Shown one piece after another: positions 1-8,354 of a stretch of DNA of 47,482 nucleotides. The DNA is from Candidatus Nanoanaerosalina halalkaliphila. GTDB taxonomy: Archaea; Nanohalarchaeota; Nanosalinia; Nanosalinales; Nanoanaerosalinaceae. A model generated the notes under the pieces. It worked only from the letters and a program-made list of their open reading frames with translations, was not told the origin of the DNA and did no database searches. The stretch covers positions 1 through 47,482 of the forward strand of contig JALDAE010000003.1 of assembly GCA_022729335.1 (NCBI GenBank), in the 5' to 3' direction. Position 1 is the first letter of the stretch. Each line of letters starts with the position of its first letter. A program made the translations under genes and the position numbers.

Positions 1-769
1 ACCAGTTATAAAGCTTGACAGACCCTGCAACAATAAAAACGCTTAAAACAATAAATAGCGCTATTCTTACTCTATTAGGCGTCCAGAAAGGTCTAACAAA
101 CTCCAAATTATCCAGCGAGGTTACATATCTACCATCCAAATCAAGAGCAACTTCCATATAATAGTATCCTGTTTCAATCTCTTCCTCAGTGACGTTAACA
201 CGGATTAGATCCGAATAAGTTTGATTTATAAAAACACTCCTGTTAAAGCTTTCAACTGTTTCTCCAGTAGCAGATCTTTTGAAAGAAAAATTTAGGTCAT
301 AAACGTCTTCAAGTGGCTCATAAGCTTCTACGCTCACAAACAATTCAGGGTTATCCTCTATGTTCACTGTGTTCGAGACAAAACCTGAATTTAAATCAAC
401 CAAAACACTATGTTCCGGCATAACTGTTACAGAAACCGGGATTTCTTCAGATCTATTATCATCTTCAATGTTCAAAGAACCCGAATATGTTCTTTCAATA
501 GATATATTCGGAGCTTCAACTTCCACCTGATACATCTCCCTCTGATCCATCCCTATCGTTCTTGTAACACTGGTTAAATTCGCCAGATCTCCGGATATAT
601 CGACCGAAACATCTCCCTCAAAATCAAAGACGTTAACACTATAATTTCTTTCCTCATTGGCGGTCATAACATGATCTTCCATGTATGTCTCAACCGACAT
701 TCCGGCGATAACGATAGAAGAAAGGAACACAAATACAGAAAACAACATCAAAAAGCGGTTGATGGACAT
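1..769 (-). CDS. Secreted/membrane-anchored protein with N-terminal signal peptide, NxT/S-rich ectodomain and C-terminal TM helix (3' end truncated by window edge)
   Basis: Own translation from ATG at 769: MSINRFLMLFSVFVFLSSIVIAGMSVETYMEDH...RPFWTPNRVRIALFIVLSVFIVAGSVKLYNW, open to position 1. Absent from the ORF track because it has no stop in the window. Confidence 0.8.
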   Translation of the reverse strand, partial: MSINRFLMLFSVFVFLSSIVIAGMSVETYMEDHVMTANEERNYSVNVFDFEGDVSVDISGDLANLTSVTRTIGMDQREMYQVEVEAPNISIERTYSGSLNIEDDNRSEEIPVSVTVMPEHSVLVDLNSGFVSNTVNIEDNPELFVSVEAYEPLEDVYDLNFSFKRSATGETVESFNRSVFINQTYSDLIRVNVTEEEIETGYYYMEVALDLDGRYVTSLDNLEFVRPFWTPNRVRIALFIVLSVFIVAGSVKLYNW

Positions 770-853
770 AAACAAAAGTATTCTCTTCCTCAATATAAAA
801 TTACCTTATTTGAACAAGAAACCCTTTAAAAAATTGTATTTTAATGAGAACTT

Positions 854-1255
854 ATGGGAGAAAAAATCGATACTTGGATGATTTTCGAGGTGCTGGCAGC
901 GAAAAAAGATACAGCTGAAGAATCTCTCAAGGAACATGTGGAGAAAATAGAGAACGAAGAAGGCGTCGAAGAAATAGAAAAAGATTTCGATGAAGTAAAG
1001 GAAGTAGAGAACCCGCATCCAAAGCTTGAAAAAGGATTTTCACAGGTTCTTGAGATGAGGTGTAAAGTCAAAAACTTTTCAGAACTAGTAAAAATAGTCC
1101 TTAATTACGGACCTACAATGATAGAGATAGAAGGACCTGAAAAAATTGAAATGAATATGAGAGAAATGCAAGATTCACTAAATCTAGTAGCTGAAATGAT
1201 GCACAAGTTTTTAAAGGCCGGAGCAGGCGGTATGATGATATCCGGGAATGAATGA
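854..1255 (+). CDS. Conserved-looking small acidic protein of unknown function
   Basis: 133 aa ORF; TATA-like tttaaaaaatt about 25 nt upstream of ATG; no family recognised. Confidence 0.7.
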   Translation: MGEKIDTWMIFEVLAAKKDTAEESLKEHVEKIENEEGVEEIEKDFDEVKEVENPHPKLEKGFSQVLEMRCKVKNFSELVKIVLNYGPTMIEIEGPEKIEMNMREMQDSLNLVAEMMHKFLKAGAGGMMISGNE

Positions 1256-1314
1256 ACAATAACAAGTTAAAGAGGGAAAGCGTTTTATATATTCATCCCT
1301 CTCTTTAGTTTATT

Positions 1315-2280
1315 ATGAAACGTTTCAACAATTTTTTTAAACAAAGGAGCATAAATCACTCTTCACTGTTAAAAGTTTCATTGTTGTTTATTTTTGTTAT
1401 AGTTCTCTCTACAATGGTATCAGCCAGTTTAGTTTCGGAAGAAGAAGTAATAGAGTTAGGTGAACCTACAGAAATTTCATTAACAAAAAACTTCGTTAAT
1501 ATAACCTCATCGCAGGTATCAGTAGCCATTCCACAGGCTTATGAACCTGAAAACATCAGAGGTTATTCTGAAGATGAAGAACTTGAATGTAATTACAGGG
1601 AGACCTGGGGCAAGGAAATAATATGCCATGTACCCGAGGATCCCCCGGAAAACTACTCGGTCACAATAGAATACGAGACACCTAGTTTCACTGAATCAGT
1701 TGATGGATACAATGTTTTTGAATATCAAAAAAGAGTCCTTGTACCTACAGAGGAATACTCCCTGGAAGTAATACTGCCCGAAGGTTCAGGGATCATCAGT
1801 GGCGATGATATAGGTCCTTACTATCCGGAAGACTCAGTTACAGGCAGCGAGGGTCGTCGTATATTCATAAGATGGGATTTAGAAGATATATCTCTCGGTG
1901 AAACCTATGACTTTGTTGTACGTTATCAGGAATTAGAAGTTCTCAGAAATCTTTTCCCGGTTGATATAAGGACTCTGGGGATTATTGTCGCACTAATAGT
2001 GGCAATATCGTTTTCCCTTTATTTCAAGTTCAAGAGAAAAGAGGAAACCATAGCCTCAATACTTCCATTGCTTAAAGAAGATGAAAAAAAGGTTCTTATG
2101 GAGATAATAGAAAACGGTGGAGAATGCGAACAAAGAAAACTTGTCCAGGAACTTGATTATTCAAAAGCAAAGATCTCCAGATTGGTTAAAGACCTTGAAG
2201 AACGTAATCTCTTAAAGAAAATAAAAGAAGGTAGAAAAAACCGTCTTGTATTGAAAAAAGAGATAGGGGATTTGGACTGA
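1315..2280 (+). CDS. Membrane-tethered winged-helix (HTH) transcriptional regulator with extracytoplasmic domain
   Basis: N-terminal hydrophobic signal/TM, beta-rich ectodomain, TM (IIVALIVAISFSLYF), C-terminal wHTH (EDEKKVLMEIIENGGECEQRKLVQELDYSKAKISRLVKDLEERNLLKK). Confidence 0.8.
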   Translation: MKRFNNFFKQRSINHSSLLKVSLLFIFVIVLSTMVSASLVSEEEVIELGEPTEISLTKNFVNITSSQVSVAIPQAYEPENIRGYSEDEELECNYRETWGKEIICHVPEDPPENYSVTIEYETPSFTESVDGYNVFEYQKRVLVPTEEYSLEVILPEGSGIISGDDIGPYYPEDSVTGSEGRRIFIRWDLEDISLGETYDFVVRYQELEVLRNLFPVDIRTLGIIVALIVAISFSLYFKFKRKEETIASILPLLKEDEKKVLMEIIENGGECEQRKLVQELDYSKAKISRLVKDLEERNLLKKIKEGRKNRLVLKKEIGDLD

Positions 2281-2658
2281 TTAAGGTGTCGGGTCTCTCA
2301 TATCATCAGGTAGATCTTCTTCGTCCAGATCACTTTCCTCTAGAGCCTGTTCGTCTATCTCCCAGATAGCCATTTCCAAGTCTTCTCCAACATCCAATTC
2401 ACAAACAATTACATCAGTAACGTAAGTCACTTCCTTTACCTCCTCCGGTACATCATCAAATACATAGCCCTCTGGAGACTTGCAGTAACAATCAAGGGAT
2501 TCATCCAAGTCTTGATGCTCAACTACCTCCAAACACCTATCAGAAGGACTGTAATCCGCATCGGTTTCTTCTTCCATCCTAAAAATCTGTATTGCTCCAG
2601 CCAAAATCACAATAACCAACACAAAAACAATCAGATTTTCTTTTATCCATTTTTTCAT
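2281..2658 (-). CDS. Single-TM protein with cysteine-containing exported domain, unknown function
   Basis: N-terminal TM (LIVFVLVIVILAGAIQIF) then acidic domain with four Cys. Confidence 0.65.
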   Translation of the reverse strand: MKKWIKENLIVFVLVIVILAGAIQIFRMEEETDADYSPSDRCLEVVEHQDLDESLDCYCKSPEGYVFDDVPEEVKEVTYVTDVIVCELDVGEDLEMAIWEIDEQALEESDLDEEDLPDDMRDPTP

Positions 2659-2671
2659 AATTGATCACCTT

Positions 2672-3340
2672 TTATTCTTCGATATACTCCTCAAGAACCT
2701 CGCCAAGTTCTTCCTTGTCCATGTAGCCCTCATATACATCCCCATTTATCTTTATAACAGGGTATGTCCCCATGTCGTAAGTTTCTTCCATTATATTTAT
2801 GGGTCTCATATCAAGAGTGGTATCCATCGGGAAAACGAGAAGGGTCTCATCGTACTTCTCCCTGTAATGAGATATTATAGTTCCCTGATCTTCACAAGCA
2901 GGACACTCCTGTTCTTCCGAATAAAAGTAGAGAAGTTTTATCTTATCAGATCCGCACATTTCTTCGATCTGTTCTGTCAGGAGCCAGTATTCAAGAAGTA
3001 CATTTGTGTATTCTTTCTTGAGAAGTTCGAACTCCTCATCCTCTATCTTTCTGTTCTCCTCGTACATAACAACCTCATCGGCAAGTTCCTGAGTATCTGA
3101 TATTGTCTGTTCCACAGCCAGTTCCAGGGCTTCACAGCTCTTTTCAGGGAGTTCCTGAGCTACCTGTCGGCTTATCTCCTGCGATCTTCTTTCCACCTCA
3201 AAACTTCTTATCTCATCTTCTATACCCGAAACCTTTTCATCGGATAGCATAATACCAAAGAAAAAGATACCACTCATAAGAACCACAGTGAGAGCTACAG
3301 CAATTATAACGGTGCCTATATTCAAGTTTTCATCTACCAT
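2672..3340 (-). CDS. Membrane-anchored thioredoxin-fold protein
   Basis: N-terminal TM, helical linker, C-terminal Trx-like domain: LLYFYSEEQECPACEDQ ... GTYPVIKINGDVYEGYMDKEEL (CPAC motif and TYP cis-Pro region). Confidence 0.8.
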   Translation of the reverse strand: MVDENLNIGTVIIAVALTVVLMSGIFFFGIMLSDEKVSGIEDEIRSFEVERRSQEISRQVAQELPEKSCEALELAVEQTISDTQELADEVVMYEENRKIEDEEFELLKKEYTNVLLEYWLLTEQIEEMCGSDKIKLLYFYSEEQECPACEDQGTIISHYREKYDETLLVFPMDTTLDMRPINIMEETYDMGTYPVIKINGDVYEGYMDKEELGEVLEEYIEE

Positions 3341-4554
3341 TTTATAACCTCATTGTCCCTGGCCATCTCGAAAAAAGTGGCCAGCCAAAACATCGCGAAC
3401 AGATAAGGATATATCGTAAAGAATGTTAAATAATTAATCTTTTTTTCCTTAATGTTTAGTTTTTCACCTGCGGAGAAAAGGCTCAGGAAAACCATCCCAA
3501 TACCCGTGGACATAAAGAAAATTATGAAAATATGGAAAAAATGTAGCTGCTGAACCGAAAAAGTTAATTCAAATGGGATATACCCAAGCAAGATATACAT
3601 GTTAGCCCACTCAAAGAAAATCGAGAGTATGTTGTAGGTCACATGGACAAGTATAAACATCAGCATAAATATCCATAAAACGTTGAGAGGTAACAGGAAA
3701 AACCCCAGGTTGCCGCTACCCGGATCCAGAAACATGTTACGGTAACTAATAAAGTTCTCGACGTATCCTCTGTACCATCTGATTCTCTGTCGGAAAAGAG
3801 ATCTGAACGTAGATGGAGGGTCTGTCCAAACCATCCCATTGGTACTGTTCTCAATCTTCTTACCCTCATCCATCATCCTGAAAGCCATCTCCATGTCTTC
3901 TGTGTGAGTGTCCTCCCTCCAGCCACCCGTTTCATCAAGAAAACTGGTCCTGTATATGCTTCCAGGACCCGGCAATACGTACTGTACCTGGAAAAGTGCA
4001 AAGACTTTTCTCAAAAATATTTGATAGATATATTCGGTCCACTGTATTTTTTCAACCACCTTATCATCTCTCAATATCTTCAGAGCTGGAGTAACGCCGT
4101 AAACCTCTTCATCATTGAAATAGCCTACCATATTCTTCAAAAAGTTTTCCGAGGGGTAGGAATCAGCATCCATCGAAGCCACAAGCTCTGTATCAACTTC
4201 TTCAAGAGCCTGATTCATCGAGTTGGCTTTACCGGTGTTCTCCTTGTCTATAATTTCTATTTCTTCATCGTACTGTTTCAGAACCTCAAGAGTGTTGTCC
4301 TCGGATCCGTCATTTATCGCAATTATCTCTAACTTTTCTTCCGGATAATCAAGATCCAGTAAAGCCTCTATAGTTTTACCAACATACTCCTCCTCATTGT
4401 AAGCAGGTACAAGAAAAGTAACGTCTTTTAAATCATCAGGCAACGGATCTTTAACGATTTTTCCAAGATTGGTATAGTAAACAATAAGCCAGAGAACAGC
4501 GGAAAAGATCATGATTGCAAAGAAAAAGATATAGATAAAATCGATGATGCTCAT
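3334..4554 (-). CDS. Family 2 glycosyltransferase, processive membrane type
   Basis: FLVPAYNEEEYVGKTIEALL, AINDGSEDNT, MDADSYP, EDMEMAFR, QRIRWYRG (QxxRW), C-terminal TM helices. Confidence 0.9.
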   Translation of the reverse strand: MSIIDFIYIFFFAIMIFSAVLWLIVYYTNLGKIVKDPLPDDLKDVTFLVPAYNEEEYVGKTIEALLDLDYPEEKLEIIAINDGSEDNTLEVLKQYDEEIEIIDKENTGKANSMNQALEEVDTELVASMDADSYPSENFLKNMVGYFNDEEVYGVTPALKILRDDKVVEKIQWTEYIYQIFLRKVFALFQVQYVLPGPGSIYRTSFLDETGGWREDTHTEDMEMAFRMMDEGKKIENSTNGMVWTDPPSTFRSLFRQRIRWYRGYVENFISYRNMFLDPGSGNLGFFLLPLNVLWIFMLMFILVHVTYNILSIFFEWANMYILLGYIPFELTFSVQQLHFFHIFIIFFMSTGIGMVFLSLFSAGEKLNIKEKKINYLTFFTIYPYLFAMFWLATFFEMARDNEVIKW

Positions 4555-4579
4555 AAGGTTTTTTTACACCTGAAATTAT

Positions 4580-5311
4580 TTAAGAAGACCCAGTTTTATT
4601 TCCGCCACCACCGAAATATCTTTCCCAGACAAGTTTGATAAGGACTTTCACATTGTCAAGTATATCCAAAAAACTGAACTTCGGCTCTCCAGCCTTCCTC
4701 GGCCTGAAATCTATCGGTATCTCCTTCACCTCGTACCCGCTCCATACAATCTTCATTAAAGAACTTGGCTGGTAGCTGTAACCCGATGGAAGGTCCTCTG
4801 ATGTCAAGAATGGTTTAAGCTCTGATTTATATGCTTTAAATCCACTTGTGATATCGTTTACAGGACTACCCAGAACTTTCCTGTACAGGAAACTTCCTAT
4901 GAGAGCAGGAATTTGTCTGTGGATGCCGTCTTTCCTTTTTCCTCCCTCAACATCCCTAGAACCTACAACGACATCAGCATCACCAATGTTATCGATCATA
5001 TCAACCAGATGCTCTACAGGATGCGAGAAATCAGCGTCCATATGTATCAGTATATCTCCATCTACCTCGGTAAAACCTTCCTTGTAAGCCGATCCAAGCC
5101 CTTTTTTCCCTTCTCTAACCATAAGACGGATGTTTTCAAATTCTTCCGACATTTCTTCAACTATGCCTGCAGTATCATCAGGAGAATTGTCATCAACAAC
5201 AAGTATCTCGAAATTTCTATCGCTCAAAACCTCTTGAATCCTCTTCAGCAGTTCTTCTATATTCTCTGATTCGTTGTAGGTAGGTATTACTATCGAGGTC
5301 TTCACTCCCAA
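4580..5311 (-). CDS. Dolichol-phosphate mannosyltransferase-like GT2
   Basis: SIVIPTYNESENIEELLKRIQ, VVDDNSPDDT, HMDADFSHP, VVGSRDVEGG; DPM1-like. Confidence 0.9.
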   Translation of the reverse strand: MGVKTSIVIPTYNESENIEELLKRIQEVLSDRNFEILVVDDNSPDDTAGIVEEMSEEFENIRLMVREGKKGLGSAYKEGFTEVDGDILIHMDADFSHPVEHLVDMIDNIGDADVVVGSRDVEGGKRKDGIHRQIPALIGSFLYRKVLGSPVNDITSGFKAYKSELKPFLTSEDLPSGYSYQPSSLMKIVWSGYEVKEIPIDFRPRKAGEPKFSFLDILDNVKVLIKLVWERYFGGGGNKTGSS

Positions 5312-5353
5312 CCCTCAAGTCAATATTTCTGAAAAAAGTCTTATTAAGATGAA

Positions 5354-6586
5354 CTATTCAAGTCGGTAAACTATATATGCACAAGTTTCTCCCTGAAAAG
5401 TCTCAACCACCGGATAGTCAAGATCCCTGTCAGTAAATATATACTCCATATTTTCATCTTTGAACTCTTCATAATCCTTGTAAGGTGATGAAACCTTCTG
5501 ATCCAGTTTATAACCTGCAATGGACCACCTGTCACTTATAACTCCTCCCTCCCTTTCAGATAAAAATTCAAGACCCTCCATAAATTCTTCGTTACAGTAA
5601 ATCCTTTCCTGATACTCAGAATGAACATAAAACCCTGTTATTGCCACAAAAACTATAGACATGGCCATAAATTTTTTCTTATCAACTTTCTGGTATGCAA
5701 TAACGATCAAAAAAGGTGTTATAGGCAACCAGTACCTGTAAAAACTCATGCCTATAAATAAAACCGTTAAAATAGGGTGTATTGTCACCATTAACTTCTC
5801 AACAAGTTTTGAATCCTTCCATCCTATTAAAATACCGGGCAGGAATGCTACAGAGACATGAAACAGTTTCTCAAAGTTGGGTACTGTAGAAGCAAAAAGA
5901 CCGGAACCACTCCATTCAGCCACGTTGGTTGTGTAGAGAACTGCTTTATCGAATAAACCACCGTACCACAAATAGCTAAAAGCAAAGAAAGGTAAGCTGC
6001 CTAAAATACCTCCTGAAGCATATTTTAACAGCCCTGTTTTCTCCGATCTATCCATCATATATGAAACAAGGAAAGGTAAAGCGAATATTGCGTAAGTGTA
6101 TCTGAAGGTAACAGCTAAACCCATGGATATACCAACCAGCAAATCTCTTTCCTCAGTGTACAGGTAGTAAGATAAAAGGATAAACAAAAGTCCGGGTACA
6201 TCGGTCATAACCTGTGAGGACCAGAAGAAAAACAGCGGGGACAGTCCGAAGACAGCTGTTGGAAGCAGTGGTTCATCAAATTTTTTCCTGCATATCAGAT
6301 AAAAAACAAACAAGGATGCCAGTCCAAAAGCAGTTGAAATCAATCTTGCGCCAAAAACACTTTCACCTGTTACCTCCCATAACAAAGATACCAGTATCGA
6401 AATTAACATTGGTCGACTTGGCTCAAAATTGACTCCTTCACCGTATATGTTCCTCGCATTCAATAGAAACGATCCTTCATCCCATTCCAGAAAAGAATAG
6501 TACCCAATAGATAAGGAAATCAATATAAAAACGATTGAAATAACTACAAGAAATTTTGATGACTTGGTTTCCAACATTGGATACAC
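5354..6586 (-). CDS. GT-C (PMT/ArnT-like, GT39) membrane glycosyltransferase
   Basis: YYSFLEWDEGSFLLNARNIYGEG...SRPMLISILVSLLWEVTGESVFGARLISTAFGL; multi-TM with early acidic loop. Confidence 0.8.
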   Translation of the reverse strand: MYPMLETKSSKFLVVISIVFILISLSIGYYSFLEWDEGSFLLNARNIYGEGVNFEPSRPMLISILVSLLWEVTGESVFGARLISTAFGLASLFVFYLICRKKFDEPLLPTAVFGLSPLFFFWSSQVMTDVPGLLFILLSYYLYTEERDLLVGISMGLAVTFRYTYAIFALPFLVSYMMDRSEKTGLLKYASGGILGSLPFFAFSYLWYGGLFDKAVLYTTNVAEWSGSGLFASTVPNFEKLFHVSVAFLPGILIGWKDSKLVEKLMVTIHPILTVLFIGMSFYRYWLPITPFLIVIAYQKVDKKKFMAMSIVFVAITGFYVHSEYQERIYCNEEFMEGLEFLSEREGGVISDRWSIAGYKLDQKVSSPYKDYEEFKDENMEYIFTDRDLDYPVVETFQGETCAYIVYRLE

Positions 6587-7741
6587 TTAATTTTTCATAT
6601 ATTCTCTCAAGAAAGTTGTTGCATAGGTTCCTTTGTAGAGGCCGAATGAAACTTTTGCCATGTTCTTGTTTATATTGAGATCGTCTTCATCGACTTCAAC
6701 AAGCTCGAAATCCTTTACCTCTCTAAAACATCTTCTGTAACCTCCTTCCACTCTGAGGTGTTTTAGATCCCTGAGCTTGAAATCCTCTAGTGTTACTTCG
6801 TCTTCTTCAAGAACTTCCTTGATCTTTTCTTCTGCTTCTGTATCTCTGAGAGAAGTCTTGTAACCTACGAGAGGTAGTTCAGCTTCTTTGTCATCAAAAC
6901 CATTTGAAATCACATGGCTCAAAGCCTTGTTAAACACATAGGACTGGTAAGAATGAATGAAAAGTTTCTGAAGGCCCTGAGGAAGTCTCTTTATTGCTCC
7001 TTCATAGTCCTCCTCCTTGTTTGCAAGATGATAGAGAAGGTTTTTCTCGTATCTGTACTCCGAAGGGAATCTTTCCGCTCCTCTTTCAGGATCTCTTGAC
7101 TCCCATAAATCTTTTCTTACTTTTTTGACTTTCTCGTGTTCTTCTTCATACGGTTTTGCTATGTAGGTCCATACTGCTTCCTCATAGTTTCCTTTCAATA
7201 TATGCCTACCGACCTGATGAGTTATAGGTCTCGTTGATCCAAATCTCTGAGCCCCGAAATAATTGGGAAAGTATTCTCCTATCTCATCCTCTATATTATT
7301 TATTCTCTTCTTTATATGGTCTTCCGGAAGATTAATATTCCTTATAACAATATCGAACTCGTTGTATTCCAGATCTCCCAGATTGATTCTATCTCCTTTA
7401 CCGACAACTTCAAGTTCTATCTCAGGCATGAAAACCCTTTCCAGATCTTCCTCGGTCACACCATTTATCGACATGTACTGGGTGGTGATAGCTCTTTTGT
7501 CCTTGTTTCCGGCATATCCAAACCTCTTTCTGGATATATGCAGAATCTTTGAAAGTTCGTGAATAGCCTCGAGAGTGGTCATGTTGTGCTTTGTGACCTT
7601 CACTATAAGATCATCGCCTTCACCTGTTTCATGATCAGCTACTTCTACGACTCTGAAATCCTCTATCTGCTCCTTTAGCGTTCCTTCAATACCTCTAGTA
7701 CTTGAGAGGTATGACCATTCGGGTAATTTTTCCTCAACCAT
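6587..7741 (-). CDS. truD: tRNA pseudouridine(13) synthase TruD
   Basis: DFRVVEV, GYAGNKDKRAITTQ, YFPNYFGAQRFGSTRPITHQVG; TruD family. Confidence 0.95.
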   Translation of the reverse strand: MVEEKLPEWSYLSSTRGIEGTLKEQIEDFRVVEVADHETGEGDDLIVKVTKHNMTTLEAIHELSKILHISRKRFGYAGNKDKRAITTQYMSINGVTEEDLERVFMPEIELEVVGKGDRINLGDLEYNEFDIVIRNINLPEDHIKKRINNIEDEIGEYFPNYFGAQRFGSTRPITHQVGRHILKGNYEEAVWTYIAKPYEEEHEKVKKVRKDLWESRDPERGAERFPSEYRYEKNLLYHLANKEEDYEGAIKRLPQGLQKLFIHSYQSYVFNKALSHVISNGFDDKEAELPLVGYKTSLRDTEAEEKIKEVLEEDEVTLEDFKLRDLKHLRVEGGYRRCFREVKDFELVEVDEDDLNINKNMAKVSFGLYKGTYATTFLREYMKN

Positions 7742-7745
7742 TTTA

Positions 7746-8093
7746 TCACAGTGTTGAAAACTTTCCGGTTATCTTATCTATTTTTTCCGATTTCGAAGGA
7801 CCTATCCCCACACATGTGGCGGTTCCAGGACTTAACTCGGTTTTACCTGCATCCTTAACTAGGTATGCGGGTAACCCGCTTTCCTTCGAATCCTGGTAAC
7901 ATTGTTTCAGTGTCTCCTCATCTTCCACGGTCACTACTACTTTTTTCATGCCATGTTTCTCCCATTCCTCAATAGGTTTCTTATCAGCTCTTCTGTATGC
8001 TCCGATGCTCGCATGGCATGACTGGACTATTTTCTTGCCCTCGCTCATACCCAAGTCAGACCGGAATACCAGCACCTGTTTGAAACTTTCCAT
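7746..8093 (-). CDS. pth2: Peptidyl-tRNA hydrolase Pth2
   Basis: KQVLVFRSDLGMSEGKKIVQSCHASIGAY ... GLPAYLVKDAGKTELSPGTATCVGIGP. Confidence 0.95.
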   Translation of the reverse strand: MESFKQVLVFRSDLGMSEGKKIVQSCHASIGAYRRADKKPIEEWEKHGMKKVVVTVEDEETLKQCYQDSKESGLPAYLVKDAGKTELSPGTATCVGIGPSKSEKIDKITGKFSTL

Positions 8094-8222
8094 CAGCCTT
8101 AAAAAGTTAGTTATGTTGGATTAAAAAAGTTTCTTAAACACACAGAATTACTGTTTGATATAATCTTATTGGTAAATCAACCCTTTTAAAGGTATTTATA
8201 ATGATCCAGTTTTTTGCGAGAA

Positions 8223-8296
8223 TGGGTCGTGGAGGATTCGAACCTCCGATCTTCGCCACGTCAAGGCGACGTCCTAACCAACTAGACTAACGACCC
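8223..8296 (-). tRNA. tRNA-Val (anticodon GAC)
   Basis: Reverse complement GGGTCGT-TA-GTCTAGTTGGTTAGGAC-G-TCGCC-TTGACGT-GGCGA-AGATC-GGAGG-TTCGAAT-CCTCC-ACGACCC-A folds as a cloverleaf; no encoded CCA. Confidence 0.93.
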
Positions 8297-8354
8297 TTCA
8301 CAATAACTTACTTTCTACCTCCAAAGGTTAAAAATATTTCCTAACCAGGTTCGG

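Noticed and set aside
681-881. 66-aa + strand ORF across the first gene's 5' end and the 854 promoter
   Set aside because: Overlaps the signal-peptide region of the gene at 1-769 and runs out of frame into the 854 gene; no independent support.
3904-4332. 142-aa + strand ORF antisense to the GT2 gene
   Set aside because: GT2 sense frame has all canonical motifs; antisense ORF is a shadow.
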